Shown: positions 35,249 to 44,355, counted from the first letter of the stretch. The stretch: 64,000 nucleotides of DNA from Fretibacter rubidus (GCF_041429785.1 NZ_CP163423.1:1364001-1428000), one strand, 5' to 3'. Notes: generated by a model not told the origin, from the letters alone. Made by a program: numbers and translations.

Positions 35249-36709
35249 TTAATGCCCTGTATTGCCGTCCCCAAAATCGCGGTATTTACCGAGGAATAAC
35301 AGCGATACACCACCGATAATAAATCCAACAGCTGCATAGGATAGCACGGTTGAGTAATTAGGATCTGTACCCCGTATCAGGTTAAAGATGATGGGCGATG
35401 TACCAGAGCCTAGGCCAAAGGCAGCGTAAACAATCCCGTATATCCGCCCATAAGCTTTCATGCCAAAATAACGGGATGCAAAATAGGCCATGAGGTCAAA
35501 CTCAACGCCCGCTGCAACACCAACTAAAACAAGCGCGATTGCGTTGACCCAAACACTATGGTCACCCATCAATATGTAACAACCAATCGCAGGCACGCTT
35601 AGGAATATACAGCCAATCAATGGCGCCCAGAAGTGATCGACCAACCAGCCACCTAACAATCGGCCAAACAAAACTGATAGTCCAATCAAGCCTGCGCCGG
35701 TAAAAAAGCCAGTCGCAGCTGAATCTGTGTAGCCTTTATCAAGTAAGATAAATTTAGAGTTGGCAATAATCCCCGATATAACGGCGCCTAACAACATGAA
35801 TGAGAATAAGATAATCCAGAAACGGTAGTCTTTGAACGTCTCGCGCAGTGTCAACCCAGGTAATTCATTAGCGCCTTTAGCGTCATCTGATGCCCCCATG
35901 TAAACATAGACAAGATAGGCGACTAAAAACGCAAGCATCAACCATATGACCCATACGGGACCTTGAGTTGTTAGCGTAAGTGTCATGGACCCAAATAAGA
36001 TGACGGATAGGACCGAGCCATAAATGAAGATTTTGTTCCACGGCGTTGTCTGCGCGGCCGCTTTTAGTGCACGCTCTTCTTTTTCATCGCGAAACAACCG
36101 AAAGGCAAGAGGCAGAGAGAATAGTAACGGCAAGATACCAACGGCGACATAAGCCCATCGCCACCCAAAATTATTGATAAAGGCTTGTATATAAGTCGGC
36201 GCTAAAAAACCGTATAACCCTGTACCCGTCAGCGCAATGCCTAACGCCAGACCTCTGTGATGGTCAAAATTATTCACAATAGCCTTGGACCACGTGATAG
36301 GAAGGGTCCCAGCCCCTAGGAATGCGGTAAAGAAAAAGATTGTATAAAACACCACTGGATTAGGTGTCATCAATGAGAAGCTCATTGTGCCAATGGCCAG
36401 TGCTATGATGGCGGGCAGGAGAACTTTCCGAGCGCCAAGCCTATCCACAAGTTGCCCAGCGACAGGCGCGCCGACTAAGACGCCCGCTGTCATATATAAA
36501 AAGCCCGCTGTAATCATCTCGCGCGACCAGCCAAACTCTTTGGCAAGCTCAGGGCCGATGATAATCAAGGCCCAATAGGGTAAAGGGCTCAGACAGAGTG
36601 CAATACCAACAAGAGCAGATAAAACGATGGGCCAACCATTCGCCCATTCGGACCGCGCATCAACATGACCGTGGTCATTATTATCGCCACTTTGCGTTAT
36701 CTCATTCAT
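35249..36709 (-). CDS. MFS transporter, monocarboxylate (OFA)-like
   Basis: 486 aa, 12 membrane segments with a central cytosolic loop rich in Glu and Lys. Motifs: GQLVDRLGARKVL between segments two and three, and GWSREMITAGFLYMTAG, as in the oxalate/formate antiporter and monocarboxylate group. The likely substrate is an organic acid but it cannot be named. It is divergent from the amine-oxidase gene with a shared 65-base regulatory region, and converges on sbtB. Confidence 0.85.
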   Translation of the reverse strand: MNEITQSGDNNDHGHVDARSEWANGWPIVLSALVGIALCLSPLPYWALIIIGPELAKEFGWSREMITAGFLYMTAGVLVGAPVAGQLVDRLGARKVLLPAIIALAIGTMSFSLMTPNPVVFYTIFFFTAFLGAGTLPITWSKAIVNNFDHHRGLALGIALTGTGLYGFLAPTYIQAFINNFGWRWAYVAVGILPLLFSLPLAFRLFRDEKEERALKAAAQTTPWNKIFIYGSVLSVILFGSMTLTLTTQGPVWVIWLMLAFLVAYLVYVYMGASDDAKGANELPGLTLRETFKDYRFWIILFSFMLLGAVISGIIANSKFILLDKGYTDSAATGFFTGAGLIGLSVLFGRLLGGWLVDHFWAPLIGCIFLSVPAIGCYILMGDHSVWVNAIALVLVGVAAGVEFDLMAYFASRYFGMKAYGRIYGIVYAAFGLGSGTSPIIFNLIRGTDPNYSTVLSYAAVGFIIGGVSLLFLGKYRDFGDGNTGH

Positions 36710-36731
36710 AATCCGACCCCTTGATATACTT

Positions 36732-36753
36732 TTATACTGTTCTGCCAGTATAA
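36732..36753. promoter_or_regulatory. Inverted repeat in the MFS/amine oxidase divergent promoter
   Basis: TTATACTG (36732-36739) and CAGTATAA (36746-36753) are perfect eight-base arms around TTCTGC. The right arm contains a TATAAT-like -10 for the rightward gene. It could be the operator of an unlinked regulator. Confidence 0.45.
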
Positions 36754-36774
36754 TGGCCGTAGGGAGCTTGCGCT

Positions 36775-38208
36775 ATGACAAAGCTGATCAAAAAATCACT
36801 GAACCGGCGCGCGGTTTTGGCGGGCACAGGTGCCATGTCGATAGCCGCATTTGCGGGGTGTAAAGCGACAAAGCCGAGGTTTGATACCGATGTGCTGATT
36901 TTAGGGGCGGGTCTATCGGGCTTGCATGCTGCGCGACTGCTCGAAGCCGAGGGTAGGAGTGTCATGGTCGTTGAGGCAGCAAACCGCATTGGCGGACGCA
37001 TGTCTACGCTGAGCCACGAAGGCGGTACATATACTGAGGCGGGTGGAGAGCAAGTTGGAGCGAGCTACGCGCGCATTTTAGATACGGCGGCAGAGTTGAA
37101 TGTCGGCATGACAAAGGATAGCCCCACACGACGCGGCGTTACACATTTTTACGCAGATAAGGTCTACAGTCCCGATGATTGGGCAGCGACGCCTGATCAT
37201 CCTTTCTCGGCGCCCTTTAAAGGGGCTGGCGCATCAACGCCTATGTTCGCCTTGGCGGGACGAAACAACCCGTTGAAGACAGCTGTGGATTGGCGAGACC
37301 CTGATTTCTCCAGCTTTGATGTCAGTCTTGAGACGTTTTTAAGCAGCAACGGGCTGGACCAACGCGCGCTAAACGTCATTGATCGTACGCTTAACGGTAA
37401 TAGTGTAGATAGCTATTCTGTGATGAATTTATATCGTTCCCTACAGCTTTATTCGCAATCGCGGGATATGGGGCCGTCTCTGTCTGTGGACGGCGGCGCG
37501 CAGAGGTTACCCGAAGCCATGGCACTATCATTATCGGGGGCTGTACGCCTTGATACTGAAATAGTAGAGATTAGCGTTAGCGAGAATGACGTGACTGTGA
37601 CCGATACAACAGGACGACACTTACGCGCTCAACACTGCATTTGCGCGCTACCCTTTGGGGCGCTGCGTCACATCAAAGTCTCTGCGCCCCTGTCGGTACC
37701 GCAACGCGAGGCGGTTTCAAACTTACCCTATACACAAATTTTACAACTCCACTTCAAAGTTCATACGCCGTTTTGGGATGTTGATGGTCTGCCCGCTGAT
37801 ATGTGGATAGACGGACCGCTAGAACGTATATTTATGGGACGCGATAAGAGCGGCGAATTGACGGGATATGGTCGAGCTTGGATCAACGGAACAGGAGCGA
37901 CCTATATGGCGAGTCTACCCCGTGGTGACCAAGAGGCTTTGTTGAAAACTTCGTTGTCATCCATGCGGGCGATCAAGCCAGATGACATTTCCCTTCTGGC
38001 CGTGCCCAATTGGACATCGCAAAATAGTCTCGCGGGTGGCGCTTACATGCATTGGGCACCAGGACAAATTAGTCAGTGGTCAGAGGTTATGGGCGCCGCA
38101 GCAGGTCGACTATCCTTTGCTGGTGAGCATCTGAGCTATTTGCATACTGGGATGGAAGGAGCAATGGAATCTGGAGAAAATGCCGCATTGGCGCTTTTAG
38201 GAGTCTAA
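36775..38208 (+). CDS. Tat-exported flavin amine oxidase-like lipoprotein
   Basis: 477 aa. The N terminus has a twin-arginine signal (SLNRRAVLAGTGAMSIAAFAGC) ending in a lipobox-like FAGC, so it is probably folded with FAD in the cytosol, exported and lipid-anchored. Next comes the dinucleotide fold VLILGAGLSGLHAARLLEAEG and the monoamine-oxidase signature NRIGGRMST; the C-terminal FAD contact is FAGEHLSYLHTGMEGAMESGENAA. It likely oxidises an amine or related C-N/C-C bond in the periplasm. Substrate unknown. AGGGAG lies eight bases before the start. Confidence 0.87.
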   Translation: MTKLIKKSLNRRAVLAGTGAMSIAAFAGCKATKPRFDTDVLILGAGLSGLHAARLLEAEGRSVMVVEAANRIGGRMSTLSHEGGTYTEAGGEQVGASYARILDTAAELNVGMTKDSPTRRGVTHFYADKVYSPDDWAATPDHPFSAPFKGAGASTPMFALAGRNNPLKTAVDWRDPDFSSFDVSLETFLSSNGLDQRALNVIDRTLNGNSVDSYSVMNLYRSLQLYSQSRDMGPSLSVDGGAQRLPEAMALSLSGAVRLDTEIVEISVSENDVTVTDTTGRHLRAQHCICALPFGALRHIKVSAPLSVPQREAVSNLPYTQILQLHFKVHTPFWDVDGLPADMWIDGPLERIFMGRDKSGELTGYGRAWINGTGATYMASLPRGDQEALLKTSLSSMRAIKPDDISLLAVPNWTSQNSLAGGAYMHWAPGQISQWSEVMGAAAGRLSFAGEHLSYLHTGMEGAMESGENAALALLGV

Positions 38209-38249
38209 ATAGTCTTGTTGCGTCAAACAAACAGGATTAAGTAATCATC

Positions 38250-38969
38250 ATGAGCGAACGACGTGGACATCTGGCCGAAATGGCCAAAAATTTTGATAAT
38301 CCTGAGATTAAATTTTTATTCTCCGAGGGACGAGAGCGCCATTTTAAAATGGGCGAGCACTTAATAACTGAAGGCCAAGCAACTGATTATTTCTATGATC
38401 TTTTATCGGGCACAGTTGCTCTGGCTCGTAATGGACGCGATGGACGTCGTCAAATCTTGTCATTTATGGGAGCGCGCCAATTTTTAGGCGCGGCCTCTAC
38501 ACCCGGATACCCAAACCTTGCGACGGCGCTGACTGATGTTAAGGCTATTTGCTACCCGCGTGCTGCGTTGGAACGTGCCTTAGCAACGACACCAGGATTA
38601 GCGTCCGAATTTCGGGTTGTCTTAACGCGTATATTAGAAAGCTCACACGATCATATTTATACCATTGGTCAACGCTCTGCTGTTGAACGGGTCGCGTCAT
38701 TTTTGCTGTATTTACGCTCAAACCAAGCCCGCTTCGCTGTCGAGGGCCCCCGTGAGAAAAGTGAATTGATTGATTTGCCGATGACACGGCTTGATATTGC
38801 TGATTTTTTGGGACTAACAATCGAAACCGTCAGTCGTGCGTTCTCATCGCTTAAGAAAATGGAGGCTATAGGTTTTACCGATAGTCATTCTTGCACGATT
38901 TTAAATATTCAGCGCATTCGGGATTTGGGTGGTCGCGAAGATTTTACCGCCCATCGTGGTTCTAATTAA
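38250..38969 (+). CDS. Crp/Fnr-family regulator, FixK-like
   Basis: 239 aa. Residues about 25-140 form a cyclic-nucleotide-type beta roll (HFKMGEHLITEGQATDYFYDLLSGTVAL); residues about 160-225 the winged helix with LDIADFLGLTIETVSRAFSSLKK, whose recognition helix has the E..SR pattern of FNR/FixK proteins that read TTGA-N6-TCAA. The cysteines of FNR are missing at the N terminus, so it should not hold an oxygen-sensing cluster. It is the only regulator gene in the 35-63 kb island, and matching boxes precede several units there. Confidence 0.88.
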   Translation: MSERRGHLAEMAKNFDNPEIKFLFSEGRERHFKMGEHLITEGQATDYFYDLLSGTVALARNGRDGRRQILSFMGARQFLGAASTPGYPNLATALTDVKAICYPRAALERALATTPGLASEFRVVLTRILESSHDHIYTIGQRSAVERVASFLLYLRSNQARFAVEGPREKSELIDLPMTRLDIADFLGLTIETVSRAFSSLKKMEAIGFTDSHSCTILNIQRIRDLGGREDFTAHRGSN

Positions 38970-38986
38970 TCATTTCAATCAAGACC

Positions 38987-39002
38987 CTTGAGAATTCTCA
39001 AG
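38987..39002. promoter_or_regulatory. Perfect Crp/Fnr-type box before the DUF3598-like gene
   Basis: CTTGAGAATTCTCAAG is a perfect 16-bp palindrome containing TTGA-N6-TCAA, between the Crp/Fnr gene and the start at 39049. It is the best match of a set of such sites in the island. Confidence 0.6.
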
Positions 39003-39048
39003 TGCATGATTTGTCCTATTTCCTAAAGCTGTGAAAACGGAGAAGATT

Positions 39049-39537
39049 ATGTCTGAAGAAACACACACCCTAAAAAAAGAAATGCCAGTTCTGGCCCGCC
39101 ATGAAGGTATATGGGAAGGCGTTTACCGCCATTATGATGCGGACGGCAACAAAACGGATGAACATCATTCCCGTTTGATCTGCCGTTTTCCAACGGATGG
39201 CCCGCATCTTTATCACCAAACCAATATCTATACTTGGGATGATGGGCGCACGGAAACCCGTGATTTTCCGGCGACGGTGCGTGACGGCCGCCTTTGGTGG
39301 GACAATGAATTTATCCAAGGCTGGGCCTGCGATATGGCGCTTGACTTTCATAAACGTACAACGGTTTTAAATTGGGTGCGCACGGGCGACCCAGATTTAT
39401 ATCTTTATGAGATGATACAAATTTCGGACTGCGGTCAAAAGCGTGCGCGGACGTGGCATTGGTTTAAAAATGACGCGCTATTCTCTCGTACTTTAGTTGA
39501 CGAGCGCAAAGTCAGCGATAGCTGGGCAGGGCATTAA
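39049..39537 (+). CDS. DUF3598-like calycin protein (first paralog)
   Basis: 162 aa from the ATG at 39049, which has GGAGA eight bases upstream; the GTG at 39031 is less likely. The sequence (HEGIWEGVYRHYDADGN, CRFPTDGPHLYHQTN, YTWDDGRTE, TVRDGRLWWD, RTWHWFKNDALFSRTLVDE) is beta-rich and resembles the N-terminal domain of DUF3598, a calycin-like barrel family related to bilin-binding CpcS lyases. No signal peptide. A clear paralog lies at 60128-60586, at the other end of the island. It may bind a lipophilic pathway intermediate; the function is unknown. Confidence 0.72.
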   Translation: MSEETHTLKKEMPVLARHEGIWEGVYRHYDADGNKTDEHHSRLICRFPTDGPHLYHQTNIYTWDDGRTETRDFPATVRDGRLWWDNEFIQGWACDMALDFHKRTTVLNWVRTGDPDLYLYEMIQISDCGQKRARTWHWFKNDALFSRTLVDERKVSDSWAGH

Positions 39538-39575
39538 GCCTAACGCGGCCCAAACACGCGACATAGGTAACATCC

Positions 39576-39611
39576 AAATGGCCCCTTGGATTTTTCTCCA
39601 AGGGGCCATTT
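39576..39611. terminator. Strong bidirectional terminator
   Basis: AAATGGCCCCTTGG (39576-39589) and CCAAGGGGCCATTT (39598-39611) form a perfect 14-pair stem around ATTTTTCT, with A and T tracts on both sides. It separates the gene at 39049 from the converging nine-gene operon. Confidence 0.92.
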
Positions 39612-39665
39612 TATTGATTAATACATCCAAAGCACCGGTTTAATGCGACGTGTGTCCTGGGTTGA

Positions 39666-40562
39666 TTACCGGTTTGGCAAAGTTTCTTTTCCCTCGCGCA
39701 CAGCTTTGTAATATTTCCAGCTCGTCATATTTTTGCGCGTGTCATCAAGCGGCGGTGCGCTATCATATTTAGGGTAGTGCGTTTTAATTTCGTTTTTCAA
39801 CACATCCGGCAAATCATCAAAGCTCTCTAACTTTCGACCTGCTGTGTGAAAATAAATTGCGCCTTCGCGTCCAGACATTTTCATCCACGGTAGCCAGTCT
39901 GACATACGGGCCCAACCAACTGCGGCATTGGCGCTGTTTTTACTGCGGTCAACCAAATCATCGAGCATACCGAAGAAATTAAACATCTCGGTCGCGTGGT
40001 AGGTCCCGCCAATTTCGCTTTGATATTCACTGGCAAGTGGATTGGAATAAAACAGAGGAACGGTGAAGCTCATTTGCCAACGATCCCCTAGTACTTCGCC
40101 CGCAAAACTTGCGGGTTGTCCATTGCGTCCAAGTTCATAAAATCCGTTATTAACAGGGTCATTGGCCACATGCATGACGTCAACAGTTTCACCTGTCCAA
40201 GGGTTGTCCCATGTCTTTATGACTTCGCCCGTATCTTTATCGACATAGATAAGCAATTCCCGCGTTACGAGCTTGAACCCTTTTCCGCGCGTTTCATCTG
40301 TATGGTCGACACAGGCACGAATGTTCATACCCTCGACGTTGAAAAGATGCTTGTCGCGCTCCCCCATTTTACGGGAATATGCCCGACCGTGCCAATAGAA
40401 AGTCGTTTCTTCACCATCAACCAGTGAACATTGAACCTTACGCATGGCATCAAGTGCACCTTGGGTCGTGTTTAAATCGATGGGGCCGTCCGCGCTATTT
40501 GCGACTGTACAGCCGGCTATGGCCATAACTGTTGCGGCTACGCCTGTTAAAAGTTTTCTCAT
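39666..40562 (-). CDS. DUF1838 lipoprotein
   Basis: 298 aa from the ATG at 40562, preceded by AGGAGAACGAC. A signal peptide with a lipobox (MAIAGC) suggests a lipid-anchored periplasmic protein. The body (ALDAMRKVQCSLVDGEETTFYWHGRAYSRK, FNVEGMNIRACVD, LLIYVDKDTGEVIKTWDNPWTGETVDVMHVANDP, FFGMLDDLVDR) matches DUF1838, an uncharacterised family common in sphingomonads and relatives, often near catabolic genes. It is the last gene of the leftward operon that starts at 47244. No catalytic function is known. Confidence 0.82.
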   Translation of the reverse strand: MRKLLTGVAATVMAIAGCTVANSADGPIDLNTTQGALDAMRKVQCSLVDGEETTFYWHGRAYSRKMGERDKHLFNVEGMNIRACVDHTDETRGKGFKLVTRELLIYVDKDTGEVIKTWDNPWTGETVDVMHVANDPVNNGFYELGRNGQPASFAGEVLGDRWQMSFTVPLFYSNPLASEYQSEIGGTYHATEMFNFFGMLDDLVDRSKNSANAAVGWARMSDWLPWMKMSGREGAIYFHTAGRKLESFDDLPDVLKNEIKTHYPKYDSAPPLDDTRKNMTSWKYYKAVREGKETLPNR

Positions 40563-40575
40563 GTCGTTCTCCTGT

Positions 40576-41403
40576 TTATTGTCCACTGCCAGTTTTTAAA
40601 TTAATGCCGGGTGTTATTGTGTCACTCCCACGGGTGCAGCTAACTTGCATCCAGCGCAGATTGATACCAATGCGCGGCTCATCCGGTGATGTCCAAGCGT
40701 AAGACGCGGCCTTATCTTCGTCATCGCCTTTGTAGGTATAAAGAACAAGGGACGGGCGGTTGTTACCAGCAGCCCAAACCACGTTACGAATTTTCAGCCC
40801 CACGCGCGGATGATCATCCCCAGTAACCCAAGCCCGTCCGCCTTGGTCGTGCAGCACGACGTCATTGTAGAATGCATATGAACCGTCTGTTTTTTGCGGG
40901 CTGACCCAGCATTTAAACATCTGTGCACGACGCATTTTAAACGGGCGGTCAGGATCGCCAAAAACAAACCCCGTATCGGACGCAATCACGGCACCACCGC
41001 AGCCTTCGCCGCGAAAGTGCTCTAGATTGCGTGTAAAAATACGGTCACAATCCGCTTGCCCTTCACGCGTTTCTCGCGATTGAATTTGACCTTCTTTGAT
41101 GAAGTATTCCAGTCTAGCCTCTGTCGTTCGCCCCGTTGTCGGGCTGTCAGTAACGGCTTTAAATCCGTTCCCATCGGGCGTGATGGTCAGCGTTAAACGG
41201 GGGAGGCGTTTATCCTGTGGCAAATCAAGGTTTTCTTGGAAATAAACTTGTTCCTGATTGTCATAGACACCAGGTAACATCGCCTTGAATTCTCGCAAAT
41301 CGCGCTCTGCGATTTTGTTTAATCCATCTGATTGTCGGTCTTGTGCGTCGACTGTGGGACTACAGGCCGCGAAAATGGCTGCTGATATCAATAGAGCCCG
41401 CAT
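40576..41403 (-). CDS. CpcT/CpeT-like secreted protein
   Basis: 275 aa. Signal peptide with a possible lipobox (IFAAC). After it, DLREFKAMLPGVYDNQEQVYFQ, RLTLTITPDGNGFK, and a GC...-W-like C-terminal half resemble the CpcT/CpeT (DUF1001) family, calycin barrels that attach bilins to phycobiliproteins in cyanobacteria. Extra C-terminal 100 residues (VVLHDQGGRAWVTGDDHPRVGLKIRNVVWAAG) are beta-rich. Phycobiliproteins are not expected here, so it more probably binds another lipophilic ligand. Member of the leftward operon, sharing one base with the DUF1330 gene. Confidence 0.6.
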   Translation of the reverse strand: MRALLISAAIFAACSPTVDAQDRQSDGLNKIAERDLREFKAMLPGVYDNQEQVYFQENLDLPQDKRLPRLTLTITPDGNGFKAVTDSPTTGRTTEARLEYFIKEGQIQSRETREGQADCDRIFTRNLEHFRGEGCGGAVIASDTGFVFGDPDRPFKMRRAQMFKCWVSPQKTDGSYAFYNDVVLHDQGGRAWVTGDDHPRVGLKIRNVVWAAGNNRPSLVLYTYKGDDEDKAASYAWTSPDEPRIGINLRWMQVSCTRGSDTITPGINLKTGSGQ

Positions 41404-41729
41404 TAGGATGCGTCATCCATCGTAAATTTGGGGGCATCAATGACAAGAACTTGAACGTCAGCAATGTTGTCACGCATTGCTTTGGCGGCGGCATATTCAG
41501 GCGAATTCCAGAAGCGATGTATCGCCTCCCGATTGGGCCATTCGGATATAACCATCGACGCCCCGTCACCCCAATCGCCTTCTAGTAATTCTGCACCGGG
41601 GCCGCGCATGACGTAACGTCCCCCAAATTTTGAAACGAGTGCTCCCGCTGCCTTTCCGTATCCCGCAATAAAAGCGTCACGATCTTTTATTTTCGCGGTT
41701 ACAATCATATAGCTGCGCATATTTTTCAT
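41403..41729 (-). CDS. DUF1330 / dimeric alpha-beta barrel protein
   Basis: 108 aa. SYMIVTAKIKDRDAFIAGYGKAAGALVSKFGGRYVMRGPG, EGDWGDGASMVISEWPNREAIHRFWNSPEYAAAKAMR is a clear DUF1330 protein, a small ferredoxin-like dimer related to ABM monooxygenases and muconolactone isomerases. AGGATAG lies seven bases upstream of the start. Role in the operon unknown; family members often serve in small-molecule oxidation or isomerisation. Confidence 0.88.
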   Translation of the reverse strand: MKNMRSYMIVTAKIKDRDAFIAGYGKAAGALVSKFGGRYVMRGPGAELLEGDWGDGASMVISEWPNREAIHRFWNSPEYAAAKAMRDNIADVQVLVIDAPKFTMDDAS

Positions 41730-41772
41730 AACGCTATCCTAATTTGACCGTTGTGCAGTCGTTTGATTTTTA

Positions 41773-42540
41773 TCATGAGATATTATCGATAATATCAATG
41801 CCGATACGCCCGTTATCCATTTCAAAAGCTGGGGATTTATAGTTTCGCCAATCTTCAAATTCAGAGCCTTGGATATCTCCTGCGGCTGCTTTGGATAAGT
41901 CGTAAAGGGCGCTGTCTGTTCCGCATATTACTGTTGAGCATTTGACGTCTTTAATTCGGCATTTGGCATCATATTTAAAGGCGGCTTTGAAAGCGTCATT
42001 GCGATTTGCAAAAGAGCGTTGGCTCTCGACCCAAAGGGCATAGCTTCGGGCGCGCTCTGTTTCGCTATCACCTTTTACTGATTTATCAAAAGCGGATTTT
42101 ATATCCTGTGGCACACCGTCAGGGCGAAGCGACGCGGCATATTTATCCCGTGTCTCTGTGTCAAAATACGGTACGTCGACCAAGATCATATTTTGGATGA
42201 AAGTAGGGTGGCGCGCAGCAAGCTCGATGGCGACCAGATTTCCTGTATGAAAACCAACTAAGCGCACCCCTTTTAGCGATGTTATAAATGGAAGAAAAGC
42301 TTCCGCATAAGCCTCAATCGTGGGAGGATGGATAAGGGTGTCAGAGCCGCCATATCCGGGATAATCTATGGAATAAACTGTATGACATTCATGCATATGT
42401 GCGGCGGCCGTTTCAAAAAATAATCCTGTATGCGGGGCAGGTGGCAACATGATGATCGGCCAATCACCTATGTCGCGAAGGCCTGGCCACTGGCGGTAAT
42501 GGATTTGGGCTCCGTCATCACCAAAATAGCCTTTACGCAT
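41773..42540 (-). CDS. Alpha/beta-hydrolase-fold protein with non-canonical nucleophile elbow
   Basis: 255 aa. The fold is recognisable from IIMLPPAPHTGLFFE, YSIDYPGYGGSD and LVGFHTGNLVAIELAARHP. The nucleophile elbow, normally G-x-S-x-G, reads G96-F-H-T-G100, with His98 where Ser should be, and no clear catalytic His is visible near the C terminus (PAFEMDNGRIGIDI). It may be a binding protein or use another chemistry. It overlaps the MFS gene by eight bases in the nine-gene operon. Confidence 0.82.
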   Translation of the reverse strand: MRKGYFGDDGAQIHYRQWPGLRDIGDWPIIMLPPAPHTGLFFETAAAHMHECHTVYSIDYPGYGGSDTLIHPPTIEAYAEAFLPFITSLKGVRLVGFHTGNLVAIELAARHPTFIQNMILVDVPYFDTETRDKYAASLRPDGVPQDIKSAFDKSVKGDSETERARSYALWVESQRSFANRNDAFKAAFKYDAKCRIKDVKCSTVICGTDSALYDLSKAAAGDIQGSEFEDWRNYKSPAFEMDNGRIGIDIIDNIS

Positions 42541-43900
42541 CAGTGAGTTCTCTTGCTGCTAATTCTTTGCGGTACAAACGATAGGTTATAGGCAGGAGCA
42601 AAATACAGGGTATGCCGTAAATGGCGGGCTGCGTCGCCATGGCAAGGTTTAGCTTGTCCTCGCCAAATACGGAGGTAGATAACCATCCCACAAGAAGCGG
42701 TGAGATAAGTCCGCCAAATAAAGTGATCGCCAGATAATAATAGGCAACGATAGAGCCTCTGACGTAACCTGGTGTGATTTGTAGCAGCGCCGTAACACCT
42801 GTGCAGGACACCATGCCAATGCCGATTGTTGCAATGCAAAGCACACCGAACGCGGTCCATCCTGTTGGCATCATCGGCGCAATAATTGTGGCCGGCACCA
42901 TGATAAACAGCCCGATAATGGCAATTAAAAACGGGGCATCCGTTCGCCCACGTTTTGACCATGCATCTGACACAATACCTACGATGAAATAGGTTGGCAG
43001 GGCGAAAATCAATGTCGCGGCAGCATTGCGCCCCGCATAGAGGGCACGCCCCCAGTCTTCTTCGCCATATGTGCGTTCAAACATTTCCGGTAGCCAATTA
43101 AATTGGGCATAGGCGATGCTGACCATGGTGACAAAAATCGATACAAAACACATCAAGGTGGCCCAGCGAGATTTCGCGAAATTCACGGCGTCCGCATAGC
43201 TATTATCATCGCGTTGTTTGCTCTCTGTGCGCGGGGGTTCCTTCAAGAAGAAAAATAATACGGCAACAAGTAATCCTGGTGCGCCGACAACAACCATGAT
43301 CATTTGCCAGGGTTGTAATTCACCAACGATTGGGAACGACATGGGCCCTGTGCCCTCAAAGATTGGCAGAAGTATTTTGACAATAAGACCCGTTAAGGAT
43401 GAGGCGAGAAACAACGCGGCAGAATAAAATGCAATTGGTTTTGCGCGGCGTTCTTTTGGAAAGCTATCGCCTATAATAGAGAAAGCAGCTGGGCTTAAGA
43501 CAGCCTCGCCAAGGCCGACAAACATACGCGCGATAAAAAACAGACCGAAGGCCAGTGCTGCGCTGGTCGTGAAATTAGTAACAAGACCAGTGGCAACGGT
43601 CGCGACACACCAAATAGCGATACCAAAAGCAATAATCCAGACACGTTTTTTACGGTCCGTTAGCATGCCAAATGGGATTGCGGCAAATGCGTATAGCAAA
43701 GTAAATGCGAGCGCCAACCAGCCCATCTGCGTGTCGGTAAACCCCAAGTCAGCCTTAATTGGTTTGGTCAGGTATCCAAGGATATAACGGTCGAGCATAG
43801 AAAATACGTAGGCCAGCGTCAGAAAACCAACCATTGACCACGCATATGTGGAGGTCGGATATGTCAGGTCTTTATCAATGGCGTAGTTATGGTCATTCAT
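42533..43900 (-). CDS. MFS transporter, spinster-like
   Basis: 455 aa, 12 membrane segments. MLDRYILGYLTKPIKADLGFTDTQMGWLALAF and FGMLTDRKKRVWII are typical of the spinster/hexuronate group; FIARMFVGLGEAVLSPAAFSIIGDSFP follows. Such carriers serve many catabolic clusters for lipophilic or acidic compounds. It is followed by the alpha/beta-hydrolase-like gene and preceded by a VOC gene with an ATGA overlap. Probable inner-membrane importer of the island substrate or a product. Confidence 0.88.
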   Translation of the reverse strand: MNDHNYAIDKDLTYPTSTYAWSMVGFLTLAYVFSMLDRYILGYLTKPIKADLGFTDTQMGWLALAFTLLYAFAAIPFGMLTDRKKRVWIIAFGIAIWCVATVATGLVTNFTTSAALAFGLFFIARMFVGLGEAVLSPAAFSIIGDSFPKERRAKPIAFYSAALFLASSLTGLIVKILLPIFEGTGPMSFPIVGELQPWQMIMVVVGAPGLLVAVLFFFLKEPPRTESKQRDDNSYADAVNFAKSRWATLMCFVSIFVTMVSIAYAQFNWLPEMFERTYGEEDWGRALYAGRNAAATLIFALPTYFIVGIVSDAWSKRGRTDAPFLIAIIGLFIMVPATIIAPMMPTGWTAFGVLCIATIGIGMVSCTGVTALLQITPGYVRGSIVAYYYLAITLFGGLISPLLVGWLSTSVFGEDKLNLAMATQPAIYGIPCILLLPITYRLYRKELAARELTDA

Positions 43901-44346
43901 GCCGCAGCCTTTGTGATGAGGTAGATAACGACCAAATTGCCGTCAAAATCGACAATGCCGATTTCGCGACCTTCACGCCCGTCTTTGGTGATAAGCTTGT
44001 CTTCGGGATAAACTTTCAGGCCCAGTGCACGCGATTGTTCCAAAACGCGGTCAATATCACGGATTTCAAGAATAATTGCGCTGCGGCGGGGAGTGTCGAT
44101 TATTGGCTTTGCATCAGGCACCTCGGTCAAGGCCATGACGTTGGCTTGTTCTGTTGTGCCCAAAACGGCAAAGCGCATTTTGTTGTGTCGCTCAATTTCA
44201 AACACATCATAGCTATAGCTATCCTTCGCGCTGTCTTTGATAAAGACGACATCAAAGCCCAGCACATCTCGGTAGAATGTAAGCGCGCGCTCAATATTGG
44301 CGACAACAAAATTTGACCTTTGAAAGCGGATTGCAGGCTTACTCAT
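43897..44346 (-). CDS. VOC-superfamily protein
   Basis: 149 aa, two beta-alpha-beta-beta-beta modules: RSNFVVANIERALTFYRDVLGFDVVF and IILEIRDIDRVLEQSRALGLKVY, ending in GREIGIVDFDGNLVVIYL. The vicinal-oxygen-chelate fold covers ring-cleaving dioxygenases, glyoxalases and isomerases, and the metal ligands cannot be settled by eye. One of four VOC genes in the island, in the leftward operon between the MFS and MDR genes. Confidence 0.85.
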   Translation of the reverse strand: MSKPAIRFQRSNFVVANIERALTFYRDVLGFDVVFIKDSAKDSYSYDVFEIERHNKMRFAVLGTTEQANVMALTEVPDAKPIIDTPRRSAIILEIRDIDRVLEQSRALGLKVYPEDKLITKDGREGREIGIVDFDGNLVVIYLITKAAA

Positions 44347-44355
44347 CTTATACTC

